NCBI RefSeq assembly: GCF_000877395.1
Contig: NZ_JYFE01000013.1
Span: 1-53,623 of the forward strand
DNA length: 53,623 nt
Direction: 5' to 3'
Source of the DNA: Jannaschia aquimarina
GTDB taxonomy: Bacteria > Pseudomonadota > Alphaproteobacteria > Rhodobacterales > Rhodobacteraceae
A program made the translations under genes and the position numbers. Of this stretch, positions 25,294-34,005 are shown piece by piece (the stretch's first letter is position 1; every line of letters begins with the position of its first letter). The notes below the pieces were generated by a model. That model had not been told where the DNA came from, did no database searches, and was given only the letters and a program-made list of their open reading frames with translations.

Positions 25294-25986
25294 TCAGGCG
25301 CGGCGGCGGGGCATACGGCTCTCCATCCATCGGAAGAAAAGGATCAGGATGCCGGTCAAGACCAGATAGATGGCCGCCACGAAGAGCAGCGGCTCGTAGA
25401 TGCGGAAGGTCTCTTGCCGGACGATGGTTCCGATGCCGTAGACCTCGAACACGGTGATCGTCGCGGCCAGAGGGGTGGCCTTCAGCGTCAGGATGAATTC
25501 GCCCGCCAGCGTCGGGAACACGTTTTGCAGCGCGCGCGGCAGCCAGACCCGGCGCAGCACCTGAAAGGGTGACATCCCGAGGGCACGTGCTGCCTCCAGT
25601 TCACCCTTGGGGACGCCCCGGAAGGCGCCGCGCATCACCTCTCCCTCGTAGCCCGCGACCGACAGCGTGAAGGCGAAGACGGCATAGGGGAACGCGTCCC
25701 GCAGGATCGGCCAGAGAAAGCTCTCACGGATGGCGGGAACGAACGGGAAGAGCGATCCGAGCCCGTAATAGATCAGCCAAAGCTGGATCAGCAGGGGCGT
25801 GCCCCGGATCACCGTGCAGAAGCCCCGCGCCAGCCAGGCCAGCGGAAGCGGCCCCGTCACCTGCACCAGCCCGATGGGAACGGCGAGCGCCATGCCGAAG
25901 ACGATGGCCAATGTCAGAAGCTGGACCGTCAGCCACAGACCTTCGGCGAAGGCGGGCAGGTATTCTGGCAGCCAATACCACTGCAT
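25294..25986 (-). CDS. Amino-acid ABC transporter permease (HisM/ArtM type)
   Basis: 230 residues with five predicted membrane helices. The polar amino-acid permease (HEQ) signature region GEVMRGAFRGVPKGELEAARALGM carries the EAA loop that contacts the ATPase. FCTVIRGTPLLIQLWLIYYGL is also typical of this family. With the second permease it forms the heterodimeric inner-membrane channel. It starts 4 bp after the neighbouring permease stop and is followed within 6 bp by the dimethylarginine hydrolase-like gene. Confidence 0.9.
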   Translation of the reverse strand: MQWYWLPEYLPAFAEGLWLTVQLLTLAIVFGMALAVPIGLVQVTGPLPLAWLARGFCTVIRGTPLLIQLWLIYYGLGSLFPFVPAIRESFLWPILRDAFPYAVFAFTLSVAGYEGEVMRGAFRGVPKGELEAARALGMSPFQVLRRVWLPRALQNVFPTLAGEFILTLKATPLAATITVFEVYGIGTIVRQETFRIYEPLLFVAAIYLVLTGILILFFRWMESRMPRRRA

Positions 25987-25990
25987 CGGC

Positions 25991-26704
25991 TCAGCCCTGC
26001 ACCGGCTGGCCGCGACGCAGGCGCCGTTCCAGCCAGGCGAAAATCTGGTTCGAGACCAGCGTGACCAGCAGATAGAGGCATCCCGCCGCCACGTAGAACA
26101 GGAAGTAGGCCCGCGTTGCCCCTGCGGCCTGCCGCGTCTCCAGGGCCAATTCGCTCACGCCCACCACGGCCAGCAGAGCGGTGTCCTTGGTCGTGATCAG
26201 CCACAGGTTCGCGAGGCCCGGCAGGGCGAAGGGCAGCATGAGCGGGATCACCACGCGGGTCTGGACCTTCAGGCGGGACATCCCGATAGCGCGCGCGGCC
26301 TCGATCTGGCCCGGAGCCACGGCGCCGAACGCGCCCCGAAAGACCTCGGTCGAATAGGCGCCCTGCACGAAGCCGATCACGTAGATGCCGACCCATAGCC
26401 CGTCGAGAATGACCCGCTCGAAGCCCAGCGACGTCAGGATCACGTTGATGGCATCCTGTCCGGCGTAGAACAGCAGCAGGATCAGGACGAGTTCGGGCAC
26501 GGCGCGGATCAGCGTCGTGTAGACCTCCAGCGCTCCGCGCAGGATCGGGCCGCCATGGATCTTTCCCAGCGCGCCTAGGATGCCGATCGACATCCCTAGC
26601 GCATAGGCCCCAAGCGCGATCTGCAACGTCGAAACCAGCCCGCGCAGCAGGTTGCCGCCCCAGCCCGGCGCGCTGAACGCGAGATATTCGAAGACCTGCT
26701 CCAT
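25991..26704 (-). CDS. Amino-acid ABC transporter permease (HisQ/ArtQ type)
   Basis: 237 residues with about five membrane helices. The EAA-loop motif STEVFRGAFGAVAPGQIEAARAIGM and the segment TTLIRAVPELVLILLLFY mark a HisQ/ArtQ-type permease. It pairs with the downstream permease to form the transport channel for a basic or polar amino acid. The gene sits between the binding protein (38 bp upstream) and the second permease (4 bp downstream), in the classic order of such operons. Confidence 0.9.
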   Translation of the reverse strand: MEQVFEYLAFSAPGWGGNLLRGLVSTLQIALGAYALGMSIGILGALGKIHGGPILRGALEVYTTLIRAVPELVLILLLFYAGQDAINVILTSLGFERVILDGLWVGIYVIGFVQGAYSTEVFRGAFGAVAPGQIEAARAIGMSRLKVQTRVVIPLMLPFALPGLANLWLITTKDTALLAVVGVSELALETRQAAGATRAYFLFYVAAGCLYLLVTLVSNQIFAWLERRLRRGQPVQG

Positions 26705-26742
26705 GCAGGATCAGGGGGCGGTCGCCCGCCCCCCAAGACGGC

Positions 26743-27501
26743 TCAACCGCCGTAGATGTCGAAGTCGAAATACCTGTTCGAGATCTCATCATACGTGCCG
26801 TCTTCGCGGATCTGCCGGATCGCTGCGTTGAACCGCTCCTTCAACTCGTCCTCGCCTTGGCGCAGCCCGACGCCGACACCTGGGCCGAACACCTCTTCGT
26901 CGTTCAACTCGCCCTTCACCTCGTAGGCCTGACCGGCATCGCTTGAGAGGAAGTCCTGAAAGGCGAGGCTGTCGCCCACGACCGCGTCGACGCGACCCGC
27001 CACGAGATCCTGGTTATGCTCGTCGAATGTCTGGTAGACCTTCATCTCGGCCTGTTCCTCGAAATGCTTCTCGACGTAGTTGGCATGGATGGTCGAAACC
27101 TGCACACCGACGATCTTTCCGTCCAGCGAGGCGGGATCGCCCGAGATCTCACTGTCCTTCGCCGCCACGATGACGGCGGGCGTATTGTAGTACTTGTCCG
27201 AGAAGTCGATGGTGCGCATCCGCTCTTCGGTAATCGACATGGACGCCATGATCGCGTCCATCCGGCCCGACAGCAGCGCCGGGATGATGCCGTCCCATGC
27301 GACGGGGACGACCTCGCATTCCTCCTCCATGGCGGCGCAGACGGCGTCGATGATCTCCATCTCCCAGCCGACCCAGTTTCCGGCGGCGTCCTTTTCGGCG
27401 AAGGGCGGGTAGGCTTCGGCCGAGATGCCGATCTTGACGTCGGCGGTGGCGGCGGTGGCCGAAATCGCCGCGGCTGCGGCCAAGGTGACGATCTTCTTCA
27501 T
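26743..27501 (-). CDS. Periplasmic amino-acid-binding protein of ABC importer
   Basis: 252 residues. The signal peptide MKKIVTLAAAAAISATAATA is followed by a family 3 solute-binding domain. ISAEAYPPFAEKDAAGNWVG, WDGIIPALLSGRMDAIMASM and TEERMRTIDFSDKYYNTPA are the usual ligand-site segments. The pattern resembles lysine/arginine/ornithine or histidine binding proteins. An acidic residue-rich C-lobe is consistent with a cationic ligand but not proof. It is 27 bp downstream of the ATPase gene. Confidence 0.9.
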   Translation of the reverse strand: MKKIVTLAAAAAISATAATADVKIGISAEAYPPFAEKDAAGNWVGWEMEIIDAVCAAMEEECEVVPVAWDGIIPALLSGRMDAIMASMSITEERMRTIDFSDKYYNTPAVIVAAKDSEISGDPASLDGKIVGVQVSTIHANYVEKHFEEQAEMKVYQTFDEHNQDLVAGRVDAVVGDSLAFQDFLSSDAGQAYEVKGELNDEEVFGPGVGVGLRQGEDELKERFNAAIRQIREDGTYDEISNRYFDFDIYGG

Positions 27502-27528
27502 GGGTCTCTCCTGTCGGGGTTGTCGTCT

Positions 27529-28311
27529 CTAGTGGACGGATTGAACGAAGCGGCGGCAATGCTCGCTTTCGGGGGCGTCGAAGACCTGATCCGGAGCGCC
27601 GCGCTCGTCGACGAGGCCGTTGCGCAGGAACATGACCTCAGACGAGACGTCGCGCGCAAAGCGCATCTCGTGCGTGACGAGGATCATCGTCCGACCCTCT
27701 TCGGCCAGCGAGCGGATCACGCGCAGCACCTCGCCCACCAGTTCGGGGTCCAGCGCGCTGGTCGGCTCGTCGAACAGCATCACGCGCGGTTCCATTGCGA
27801 GCGCGCGCGCGATCGCGGCCCGCTGTTGCTGACCGCCTGACAGGAAGGCCGGATACTGGTCGCGTTTGTCCCAAAGGCCGACGCGGTTCAGAAGCGCTTC
27901 GGCACGCTCGCGCGCTTGGGCCTTCGGCACCTTCAGGATCTGGATCGGTCCCTCGACCACGTTTTGAAGGACCGTCATGTGCTGCCAGAGATTGAACTGC
28001 TGGAACACCATGCCCAGGCGCGCGCGAAACCGTTCAAGCTGCTTTCGGTCGGTAGCGACCAGCCCACCCTTGCCCGGTTTCATCGACAAGGCCTCTCCGG
28101 CCAGCACGATCTCTCCGGCCGAAGGCTGGTCGAGCATATTTATGCAGCGCAGGAAGGTTGATTTTCCGGACCCCGATGCTCCGATCAGTGTGACCACGTC
28201 CCCGTCGCGCGCGGTCATCGAGACGCCCTTCAGGACCTCGAGATCCCCGAACGACTTGTGCAGGTCGCGCACTTCGATGGCCGGCGTGGCGGTCGCGTCG
28301 TCTGTCGGCAA
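27529..28311 (-). CDS. Amino-acid ABC transporter ATP-binding protein (HisP/ArtP type)
   Basis: 260 residues. Walker A is GASGSGKST, the Q-loop region is MVFQQFNLWQHMTVLQN, the signature is LSGGQQQRAAIARAL and Walker B is VMLFDEPTSALDPE. These are the PAAT-family (HisP/GlnQ) forms. It powers the importer made with the two permeases and the binding protein downstream. It is the first gene of the block, with a possible promoter and a leader hairpin upstream (28329-28346). Confidence 0.92.
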   Translation of the reverse strand: MPTDDATATPAIEVRDLHKSFGDLEVLKGVSMTARDGDVVTLIGASGSGKSTFLRCINMLDQPSAGEIVLAGEALSMKPGKGGLVATDRKQLERFRARLGMVFQQFNLWQHMTVLQNVVEGPIQILKVPKAQARERAEALLNRVGLWDKRDQYPAFLSGGQQQRAAIARALAMEPRVMLFDEPTSALDPELVGEVLRVIRSLAEEGRTMILVTHEMRFARDVSSEVMFLRNGLVDERGAPDQVFDAPESEHCRRFVQSVH

Positions 28312-28357
28312 AAGGCTTCCCCGGTCGTGGAGCGTCTGAGCGCTCCGTCGGGGTTGA

Positions 28358-28387
28358 TTGGTAGGCGCGGGCCGGGGGCGGGGTCAA
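28358..28387 (-). promoter_or_regulatory. Possible promoter of the amino-acid importer operon
   Basis: On the minus strand TTGACC (28382-28387, 5 of 6 to the -35 consensus) is followed after 18 bp by TACCAA (28358-28363, weak -10). A 6-bp hairpin GGAGCG/CGCTCC (28329-28346) lies between it and the ATPase start at 28311. The weak -10 makes this tentative. Confidence 0.3.
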
Positions 28388-28442
28388 TGGCGCGCCGCGC
28401 GGGGCGATGGGGTTACGCGACGGCGGGTCCCGCCCAGCCGGC

Positions 28443-28961
28443 TCAGCGTACCGCCCTGGCCGCGCCCAGGGCGTCCATCAGCACTTCGCGCAGGTCCCGT
28501 CTTTCCTCGGGGGTAAGAAACGCGCCGATCTCGACGGCTCGCGGTCCGCCCTCGAGCGTCAGGTAATCCTCGACCGGGCCATCCTTGGGGTGCAGCTCGA
28601 CACGCACCCAATATGGATTCGCCTCCCAGTCGCGGGTGGCGCCTGACGGGTCACGGCGTGACAGGCGAGCGGTGTCGGCCGTCAGCTCGAAGATTTCTTC
28701 GATGGTCCGATCCCGCCACGACCGCTTGAGCGCGTACCACAGCAATCCGCCCACCCCGAGGGCGAAGGGAAGGATCCCCCAAAGCACGAGCGAGCCGACC
28801 AGCGACAGAACCGGAATGGCGATCAGACCGAAGAACAGGCCCATGGCCCAGACGAATCCCGTCGGTGTCAGCGATGAATAGGGCCAGAGCCTCACCGCCA
28901 AGAGGGAGGCCCCGGACGATGCCGGGGCCTCCAGGTTTTTCTGCGTGACCTCGAACGGCAT
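28443..28961 (-). CDS. DUF2244 domain membrane protein
   Basis: 172 residues starting [19 protein letters not shown]. Two close hydrophobic helices (about 38-57 and 60-78) are followed by a soluble C-terminal half, the layout of DUF2244. The C-terminal segment RVELHPKDGPVEDYLTL and EIGAFLTPEERRDLREVL is typical. DUF2244 genes often neighbour cytochrome oxidase genes in alphaproteobacteria, but the function is unknown. The start overlaps the ctaD stop by one base (TGATG), so translation is likely coupled. A strong palindrome lies within its first codons. Confidence 0.85.
   Translation of the reverse strand: MPFEVTQKNLEAPASSGASLLAVRLWPYSSLTPTGFVWAMGLFFGLIAIPVLSLVGSLVLWGILPFALGVGGLLWYALKRSWRDRTIEEIFELTADTARLSRRDPSGATRDWEANPYWVRVELHPKDGPVEDYLTLEGGPRAVEIGAFLTPEERRDLREVLMDALGAARAVR
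28905..28940 (+). terminator. Terminator-like hairpin inside the DUF2244 start region
   Basis: A perfect 11-bp stem GGAGGCCCCGG/CCGGGGCCTCC (28905-28915 and 28922-28932) with a 6-nt loop is followed on the plus strand by AGGTTTTT. On that strand it looks like an intrinsic terminator, but no plus-strand gene reads into it. In the ctaD-DUF2244 mRNA it forms a hairpin about 30 nt after the ctaD stop, where it could stabilise the ctaD 3' end or damp DUF2244 expression. Confidence 0.5.
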
Positions 28962-30634
28962 CAGTGATGCGGCGTGCGTTCCCACATCTCGCGGGTGGGA
29001 AGCTGCTCGAAGGTGTGCTCCGGCGGCGGGTTCGGCAGCGTCCATTCCAGCGTGTCCGCATGCTCGCCCCAGTAGGCCTTGGCGGCGATCTTCTGGCCGC
29101 GGGTTACCGTGTAGACCACGATACCGATCCAGAACAGGAACGAGGCGAAGCTGATGAACGCGCCCCACGAGCTGATATAGTGCCACAGCGCGAAGGCGTC
29201 CGGGTAGTCGATATAGCGGCGCGGCATCCCCTGACGGCCCAGAAAGTGCTGGGGGAAGAAGGTGATGTTCGCACCGATGAAGAACGCCCAGAAGTGCAGC
29301 TTGCCGGCCCATTCCGGGTACTGGCGGCCGCTCATCTTGCCGATCCAGTAATAGAAGCCCGCGAAGATGCCGAAGACGGCGCCCAGACTCATCACGTAGT
29401 GGAAGTGCGCGACCACGTAATAGGTGTCGTGATACGCTCGGTCCACGCCCGCCTGGCTCAGGACGATGCCGGTGACGCCGCCCAGGGTGAACAGGAAGAT
29501 GAACCCGATGGCGAACAGCATCGGCGTATCGAACTTGATCGACCCGCCCCACATCGTCGCGATCCAAGAGAAGATCTTCACCCCCGTGGGCACCGCGATG
29601 ATCATCGTGGCGACCATGAAGTAGGCCTGCTGCGTCAGCGACATGCCCACCGTGTACATGTGGTGCGCCCAGACGACGAAGCCCAGACCGCCGATCGCGA
29701 CCATGGCGTAGACCATCGGCAGGTAGCCGAAGATCGGCTTGCGCGAGAAAGTCGACACGACATGGGAGATGATCCCGAACGCCGGGAGGATCACGATGTA
29801 GACCTCGGGATGGCCGAAGAACCACAGGATGTGCTGGTACAGCACCGGGTCGCCACCGCCCGCCGGATCGAAGAACGTGGTCCCGAAGTTGCGGTCCGTC
29901 AGCAGCATCGTGATGGCGCCGGCCAGGACGGGCAAGGCCAGAAGGATCAGCCACGCGGTCACGAAGATCGACCAGGCGAAGAGCGGCACCTTATGCAGTG
30001 TCATGCCCGGCGCGCGCATGTTCAGGAACGTCGTGATGATGTTGATCGCGCCCAGAATGGACGAGGCACCAGACACGTGCACCGCGAAGATGGCGATGTC
30101 GGTCGACATGCCGGCTTCGGTCGTCGATAGCGGCGGGTAGAGCACCCAACCGATGCCGGAACCCAATTGTCCGTTGCCGCCCGGCACGAACAGCGACAGC
30201 ACGGCCAGCGACGTGCCCGCGGTGAAGAGCCAGAACGACAGGTTGTTCAGCCGCGGAAAGGCCATGTCGGGGGCACCGATATGCAGCGGCATGAAGTAGT
30301 TGCCGAAGCCGCCGAACAGCGCCGGAATGACCACGAAGAACATCATCGTGATGCCGTGGCCCGTGATCAGCACGTTCCAGAGATGGCCGTTCGGGGTACA
30401 TTCGCCCGCCGCGGCAGCCGTCAGGCGCCAGCCCTCCATGCACATGTACTGCACGCCCGGCTCCATCAGCTCCAGGCGCATGTAGACGGTCATCGCCACG
30501 CTGATGAACCCGGCAAAGCCGGACACGATCAGGTAGAGGATGCCGATATCCTTGTGGTTCGTGGACATGAACCACCGGGTGAAGAAGCCTGGCTTCTCGT
30601 GGTGGTCGTGGCCCGAGATGGCGGCGTCGGCCAT
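28961..30634 (-). CDS. ctaD: Cytochrome c oxidase subunit I (aa3 type)
   Basis: 557 residues with the twelve-helix haem-copper oxidase core. Marks are the low-spin haem His in [16 protein letters not shown] context, the CuB/Tyr cross-link motif [13 protein letters not shown], the K-channel region [13 protein letters not shown], and [10 protein letters not shown] near residue 400, which supplies haem ligands. It reduces oxygen to water and pumps protons, receiving electrons from cytochrome c through subunit II. Other subunit genes (ctaC, ctaE and assembly factors) are not in this window. The 130 bp upstream show no convincing promoter. Confidence 0.96.
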   Translation of the reverse strand: MADAAISGHDHHEKPGFFTRWFMSTNHKDIGILYLIVSGFAGFISVAMTVYMRLELMEPGVQYMCMEGWRLTAAAAGECTPNGHLWNVLITGHGITMMFFVVIPALFGGFGNYFMPLHIGAPDMAFPRLNNLSFWLFTAGTSLAVLSLFVPGGNGQLGSGIGWVLYPPLSTTEAGMSTDIAIFAVHVSGASSILGAINIITTFLNMRAPGMTLHKVPLFAWSIFVTAWLILLALPVLAGAITMLLTDRNFGTTFFDPAGGGDPVLYQHILWFFGHPEVYIVILPAFGIISHVVSTFSRKPIFGYLPMVYAMVAIGGLGFVVWAHHMYTVGMSLTQQAYFMVATMIIAVPTGVKIFSWIATMWGGSIKFDTPMLFAIGFIFLFTLGGVTGIVLSQAGVDRAYHDTYYVVAHFHYVMSLGAVFGIFAGFYYWIGKMSGRQYPEWAGKLHFWAFFIGANITFFPQHFLGRQGMPRRYIDYPDAFALWHYISSWGAFISFASFLFWIGIVVYTVTRGQKIAAKAYWGEHADTLEWTLPNPPPEHTFEQLPTREMWERTPHH

Positions 30635-30764
30635 GCGGTGCTCCGTTTCTGCTCAGTCATGAGACGGGACGCACGGGCCCCGGTCGTTCTGCGCGGCTTC
30701 TAGCGGGGCGGTCCGGCCCATGCAACGCGCGGGGACCGGGAAAATCGTCGCAGTGGACAGGCCA

Positions 30765-31283
30765 TCAGGCTGCGGCGTCTCTCGGCCATTCGGAGAGGAT
30801 CCGGGCCGTCTCGGCCAACGCGCCGGTCTCGTCACCCCTATGCGCCAGCAGCGTGCCGGGGTGGCCAAGAAGGGGCAGGCTCCGCGCAACGAAGGCCGAG
30901 AGCGGAGAATTCGGATCGACGGCAGGTCGGATCAGAACGGCGTGCAGGGCGCCGATTGCGCCTTTCTCCGCGTCGCTCAGCGCTACGTAGGCGGGCGCGT
31001 CCGAAGGGTTCGCGTCGCCTCGCGCCGCCAACACCCCGAGCGGCAGCAGGAAGAAAAGGTCACCCTCCGGGCCGCCGAGTTCCTCGTCTGCCACAAGCTC
31101 CGCGAGACCCCGCGAATAGGCCGATCGCGGCGTCGTGCCGCGATGGCGTGCCGCGCAAATCGTTGCCAGATCGGGGTCGATCGGTTCGGCCGTTGGGCAG
31201 GATGGGGGGACCCGGAGGACGACATCCGAATCGGACGGCGTCACATCGCGCCCGAACAGGAGGTTGCTCAACGTCTTCATCAT
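30765..31283 (-). CDS. Unrecognised protein between lipB and ctaD
   Basis: 172 residues from the ATG at 31281-31283; a GTG at 31286 and another ATG at 31280 are alternatives. Third codon positions are strongly G/C, which supports a real gene. No signal peptide or membrane segment is obvious. The sequence has short hydrophobic patches (DLFFLLPLGVLAARG, SLPLLGHPGTLLAH) and acidic residues throughout. I do not recognise a family. It is 65 bp after lipB and 130 bp before ctaD, all on the minus strand, so cotranscription with lipB is possible. Confidence 0.6.
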   Translation of the reverse strand: MMKTLSNLLFGRDVTPSDSDVVLRVPPSCPTAEPIDPDLATICAARHRGTTPRSAYSRGLAELVADEELGGPEGDLFFLLPLGVLAARGDANPSDAPAYVALSDAEKGAIGALHAVLIRPAVDPNSPLSAFVARSLPLLGHPGTLLAHRGDETGALAETARILSEWPRDAAA

Positions 31284-31348
31284 CACTCGGTCCGCCTCGC
31301 GGAAAAGGTGACAGGCAAGACGGACGAGAATGCGGCGTCGCCAAGGCG

Positions 31349-32011
31349 TTACCGGAACGGAGAGGTCTTTCGCAGGGCGTCGTCCAGATCGCCCATCGTC
31401 ACGGGCAGGCCCAGATCGACCAGGCTGGTCACGCCATGTCCCTCGATACCGCAGGGAACGATGCCGTCGAAATGGCTCAGATCAGGTTCCACATTGATGC
31501 TGATCCCGTGAAAGCTGATCCAGCGGCGCAGGCGGATACCGATGGCGGCGATCTTGTCCTCCCGCGGGCTCCCGTCGGGCAGGGGAGGCTTGTCGGGGCG
31601 CGCAATCCAGACGCCCACGCGGCCCGGGCGGACCTCTCCGCGTAACCCGAATTCCGCCAATGAAGCGATGACCCAGCCTTCCAGAGTCTGCACGAAAGCG
31701 CGCACGTCGTGGCCGCGTTGTCCAACGTTCACCATGACATAGGCGACGCGCTGGCCCGGGCCGTGATAGGTGTATTGCCCGCCACGGCGTGCCTCGTGGA
31801 CCGGAAAGCGGTTGGGATCCCGCAGATCCTCGCGCCGCGACGACGTCCCGGCCGTGTAGAGTGGCGGGTGCTCCAGAAGCCAGATCGCCTCGGACGCAGT
31901 GCCGTTCAGAATGCCCTCGACACGGGTCTCCATTGCAGCCAGCGCATCCGGATAGGCGACTGGCCGATCCGAGACGATCCATTCCGGGGCCACTCCGATC
32001 ACGGATGACAT
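31349..32011 (-). CDS. lipB: Octanoyltransferase LipB
   Basis: 220 residues. The LipB substrate tunnel motif [17 protein letters not shown] and the active-site region [17 protein letters not shown] with the catalytic Cys are clear; [17 protein letters not shown] carries the conserved Lys. It transfers octanoyl from acyl carrier protein to the lipoyl domains of 2-oxoacid dehydrogenases, before LipA inserts sulfur. The ATG at 32009-32011 has GGAAAG upstream. It is divergent from the gene at 32134, with 122 bp between the two. Confidence 0.95.
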   Translation of the reverse strand: MSSVIGVAPEWIVSDRPVAYPDALAAMETRVEGILNGTASEAIWLLEHPPLYTAGTSSRREDLRDPNRFPVHEARRGGQYTYHGPGQRVAYVMVNVGQRGHDVRAFVQTLEGWVIASLAEFGLRGEVRPGRVGVWIARPDKPPLPDGSPREDKIAAIGIRLRRWISFHGISINVEPDLSHFDGIVPCGIEGHGVTSLVDLGLPVTMGDLDDALRKTSPFR

Positions 32012-32050
32012 GGCTGCTTTCCAGAGGGGCGAGGTGGGGTTTTCATTACC

Positions 32051-32056
32051 TTGACA
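32051..32056 (+). promoter_or_regulatory. Perfect -35-like hexamer in the divergent lipB gap
   Basis: TTGACA occurs at 32051-32056 in the 122-bp gap between lipB (minus) and the gene at 32134 (plus). No good -10 lies 16-18 bp downstream (the sequence there is AGCGCG). It may be part of the promoter of the plus-strand gene, but the evidence is a single hexamer. Confidence 0.25.
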
Positions 32057-32133
32057 CGAGTTTCCGTTAGGTCAGCGCGCGAGGCGCACGTAGGGTCGCC
32101 CCCACAGGGGACCTTGTTTACCGGGAGAGGATC

Positions 32134-33798
32134 ATGTTCCGCAATCGCTTGCTCGCGACGGTGGCGGCATTCGCCGTCGCGATGCCCGTCACCACGATGA
32201 CCACTACGCCCGCCCGCGCCGGGGCTGACGATGTCGCTGCCGGATTGATCGGAGGCATCATAGGCGGTGCCATCGTCAACCACGAACGCAACAAGCGCCG
32301 CACGACGACCCGGCGATCGACGACCAACCGGTCGACGCGCACCCGTTCCTCGCGCCCGGCCATGACCGCCGCCCAGCGACAGGAGAACCGCGACGTTCAG
32401 ACCGCGCTGAACTATTTCGGCTTCAATGCCGGCGGAGCCGATGGCGTGCTGGGTCAACGGTCCCGCTCGGCGATCTCTGGGATGCAGGCGTTCCTCGCCT
32501 TGCCCTCCGACGGCACGCTGACGGAATTCGAACGTTCGGTCCTCCTGTCCGCTCATTCGCGTGCGTTGTCCGGCGCCCCGGACGTCGCCAAGCTCATTTC
32601 GACCTCGCAGATCGGCCAGCGCGCCGTCCTCAAGGATCAGTACGCCCGGATGAGCGGGGGTGTCACCGTCGCCTCGACCTCCAACTATCCAGGCCTGCCT
32701 GCAGAGGTCAGCCGCGCGGTGGACGAGATCGCCGCTTCCTCCGACCCGTCGGCCGAGCAACTGCTGCAGCGCGCGGGCTTCATTCAACTCGCCGACATGA
32801 ATGGCGACGGTCGCAACGACTACATCATCGACACCGCGCTTTCGGGCTCGTCCTACTGGTGCGGGGCGAACGATTGCCAGGTGCTGGTCTTTGCCTCGAC
32901 CGCCGACGGATACGCACGCAACAACCTGCTGACCTATTCACCGACGCCCGCTTCGTTCGAATGTGTGGGCGCGACCTGCCGGCTCTCGGACGCACCGCCG
33001 CAGACGCGAGAGGCGGTGGCGCCAGCGCCGGTCGTACCCGCGCCGACCGCGCCGAACGCCGCAGGCACCGTCGCAGCGGCGCTGCCGACCTTCGGTGCAC
33101 CGGCCCCGGCCGCTCCGGTCCAGGCTTCTCTGGCGGGTCATTGCGAGAAGGTCACGCTGCTGACGACGACGCGCGGCGGGCCCGTGACCCAGTCCGGCGG
33201 TGACCGCTCCGTCGCTCTGGCCGAGCAGTTCTGCCTTGCCCGCGCGCATTCGATCCTTTCCACGCAGGAGCGGCTGGACGCGCTCGGCGTGGCGCCGGAA
33301 CAGGCCGCCGCCCAATGCGAGGCGTTCAAGCCGGTCATGGCTCAGCCCGTCGCCGCGCTGGCCAGCGGTACGATGGACGATGTCATGTCCGGCGTGACGC
33401 AGGTGGTGCTCGGCGCGGGCCTGACGCCGGATCAACTGCGGGATACGGCGACCGTTTGCCTCGGTGCTGGCTACCGGGCCGACGACACCGAAATCGCTCT
33501 GGGTGCGGCGCTTCTGCTGGTCGCGCTGGGCTCGGATGCTCACGCGGAACTTCTTGGCCACCATGTGGCGCAGGGCTTCGGTGCAGACGCGGATCGCGCC
33601 CGTGCCGCCGCCTGGTACGGCCGCGCCATCGACGCGCTCAAGGGAGGGGCCACGCCGGTCTTCGCGCCCGGCCAGACCGATCGTGCGGCGTTGCTGACCT
33701 GGGCGTCCGGCGCGGCTGACGGTGCCGCGGCGGCCTCGCCCGCGACGCCTGTTCCGGCCTCGGTGGCCCTGCCGACCTTCGGCGCACCCGCCGACTGA
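32134..33798 (+). CDS. Exported protein with peptidoglycan-binding-like domain
   Basis: 554 residues. A signal peptide (about 1-29, ending TPARAGA) is followed by a glycine-rich hydrophobic stretch GLIGGIIGGAIV and a basic Thr/Arg-rich linker (50-75). A putative peptidoglycan-binding domain at about 85-150 has VQTALNYFGFNAGGADGVLG, as in the PG_binding_1 fold. A calcium-loop-like DMNGDGRNDYIID follows near 230, then Pro/Ala-rich linkers and a helical C-terminal part with a Sel1-like helix (DADRARAAAWYGRAIDAL). The motif LPTFGAPA occurs twice, near 323 and at the end. GGGAGAGG precedes the start. Function is unknown; it is likely at the envelope. Confidence 0.8.
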   Translation: MFRNRLLATVAAFAVAMPVTTMTTTPARAGADDVAAGLIGGIIGGAIVNHERNKRRTTTRRSTTNRSTRTRSSRPAMTAAQRQENRDVQTALNYFGFNAGGADGVLGQRSRSAISGMQAFLALPSDGTLTEFERSVLLSAHSRALSGAPDVAKLISTSQIGQRAVLKDQYARMSGGVTVASTSNYPGLPAEVSRAVDEIAASSDPSAEQLLQRAGFIQLADMNGDGRNDYIIDTALSGSSYWCGANDCQVLVFASTADGYARNNLLTYSPTPASFECVGATCRLSDAPPQTREAVAPAPVVPAPTAPNAAGTVAAALPTFGAPAPAAPVQASLAGHCEKVTLLTTTRGGPVTQSGGDRSVALAEQFCLARAHSILSTQERLDALGVAPEQAAAQCEAFKPVMAQPVAALASGTMDDVMSGVTQVVLGAGLTPDQLRDTATVCLGAGYRADDTEIALGAALLLVALGSDAHAELLGHHVAQGFGADADRARAAAWYGRAIDALKGGATPVFAPGQTDRAALLTWASGAADGAAAASPATPVPASVALPTFGAPAD

Positions 33799-33811
33799 CG
33801 CCTCTTGTGAC

Positions 33812-33839
33812 GGCGGGCTCAAGACCCCTTGAGCCCGCC
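33812..33839 (+). terminator. Strong hairpin after the exported protein gene
   Basis: A perfect 12-bp stem GGCGGGCTCAAG/CTTGAGCCCGCC (33812-33823 and 33828-33839) with a 4-nt loop lies 13 bp after the stop. It is positioned as a terminator separating the gene from tRNA-Leu, but no T-tract follows, which is common in GC-rich alphaproteobacteria. Its right arm contains TTGAGC, which with TAGAGG at 33852-33857 could also serve as the tRNA promoter. Confidence 0.6.
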
Positions 33840-33876
33840 CGACCGACCGGCTAGAGGGGCCGGACCGAAAGGCGAT

Positions 33877-33963
33877 GCGGCTGTGGCGGAATTGGTAGAC
33901 GCGCAGCGTTGAGGTCGCTGTGGGGTAACTCCCGTGGAAGTTCGAGTCTTCTCAGCCGCACCA
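33877..33963 (+). tRNA. tRNA-Leu (anticodon GAG)
   Basis: 87 nt including an encoded CCA. The acceptor stem pairs GCGGCTG (33877-33883) with CAGCCGC (33953-33959), then discriminator A and CCA. The anticodon stem CAGCG/CGCTG holds the loop TTGAGGT, with anticodon GAG at 33911-33913. A long variable arm (GGGGTAACTCCC) and the T-loop GTTCGAGTC confirm a class II leucine tRNA. It reads CUC and CUU codons. Confidence 0.96.
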
Positions 33964-34005
33964 CCTTTCGGCAAACCCGTCACACCCCATCGGCAAGAAT
34001 GTCAC

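Noticed and set aside
28964-30130. 388-codon open frame antisense to ctaD
   Set aside because: A high-GC shadow frame: low-complexity His/Asp/Arg-rich translation, while ctaD on the other strand is unmistakable.
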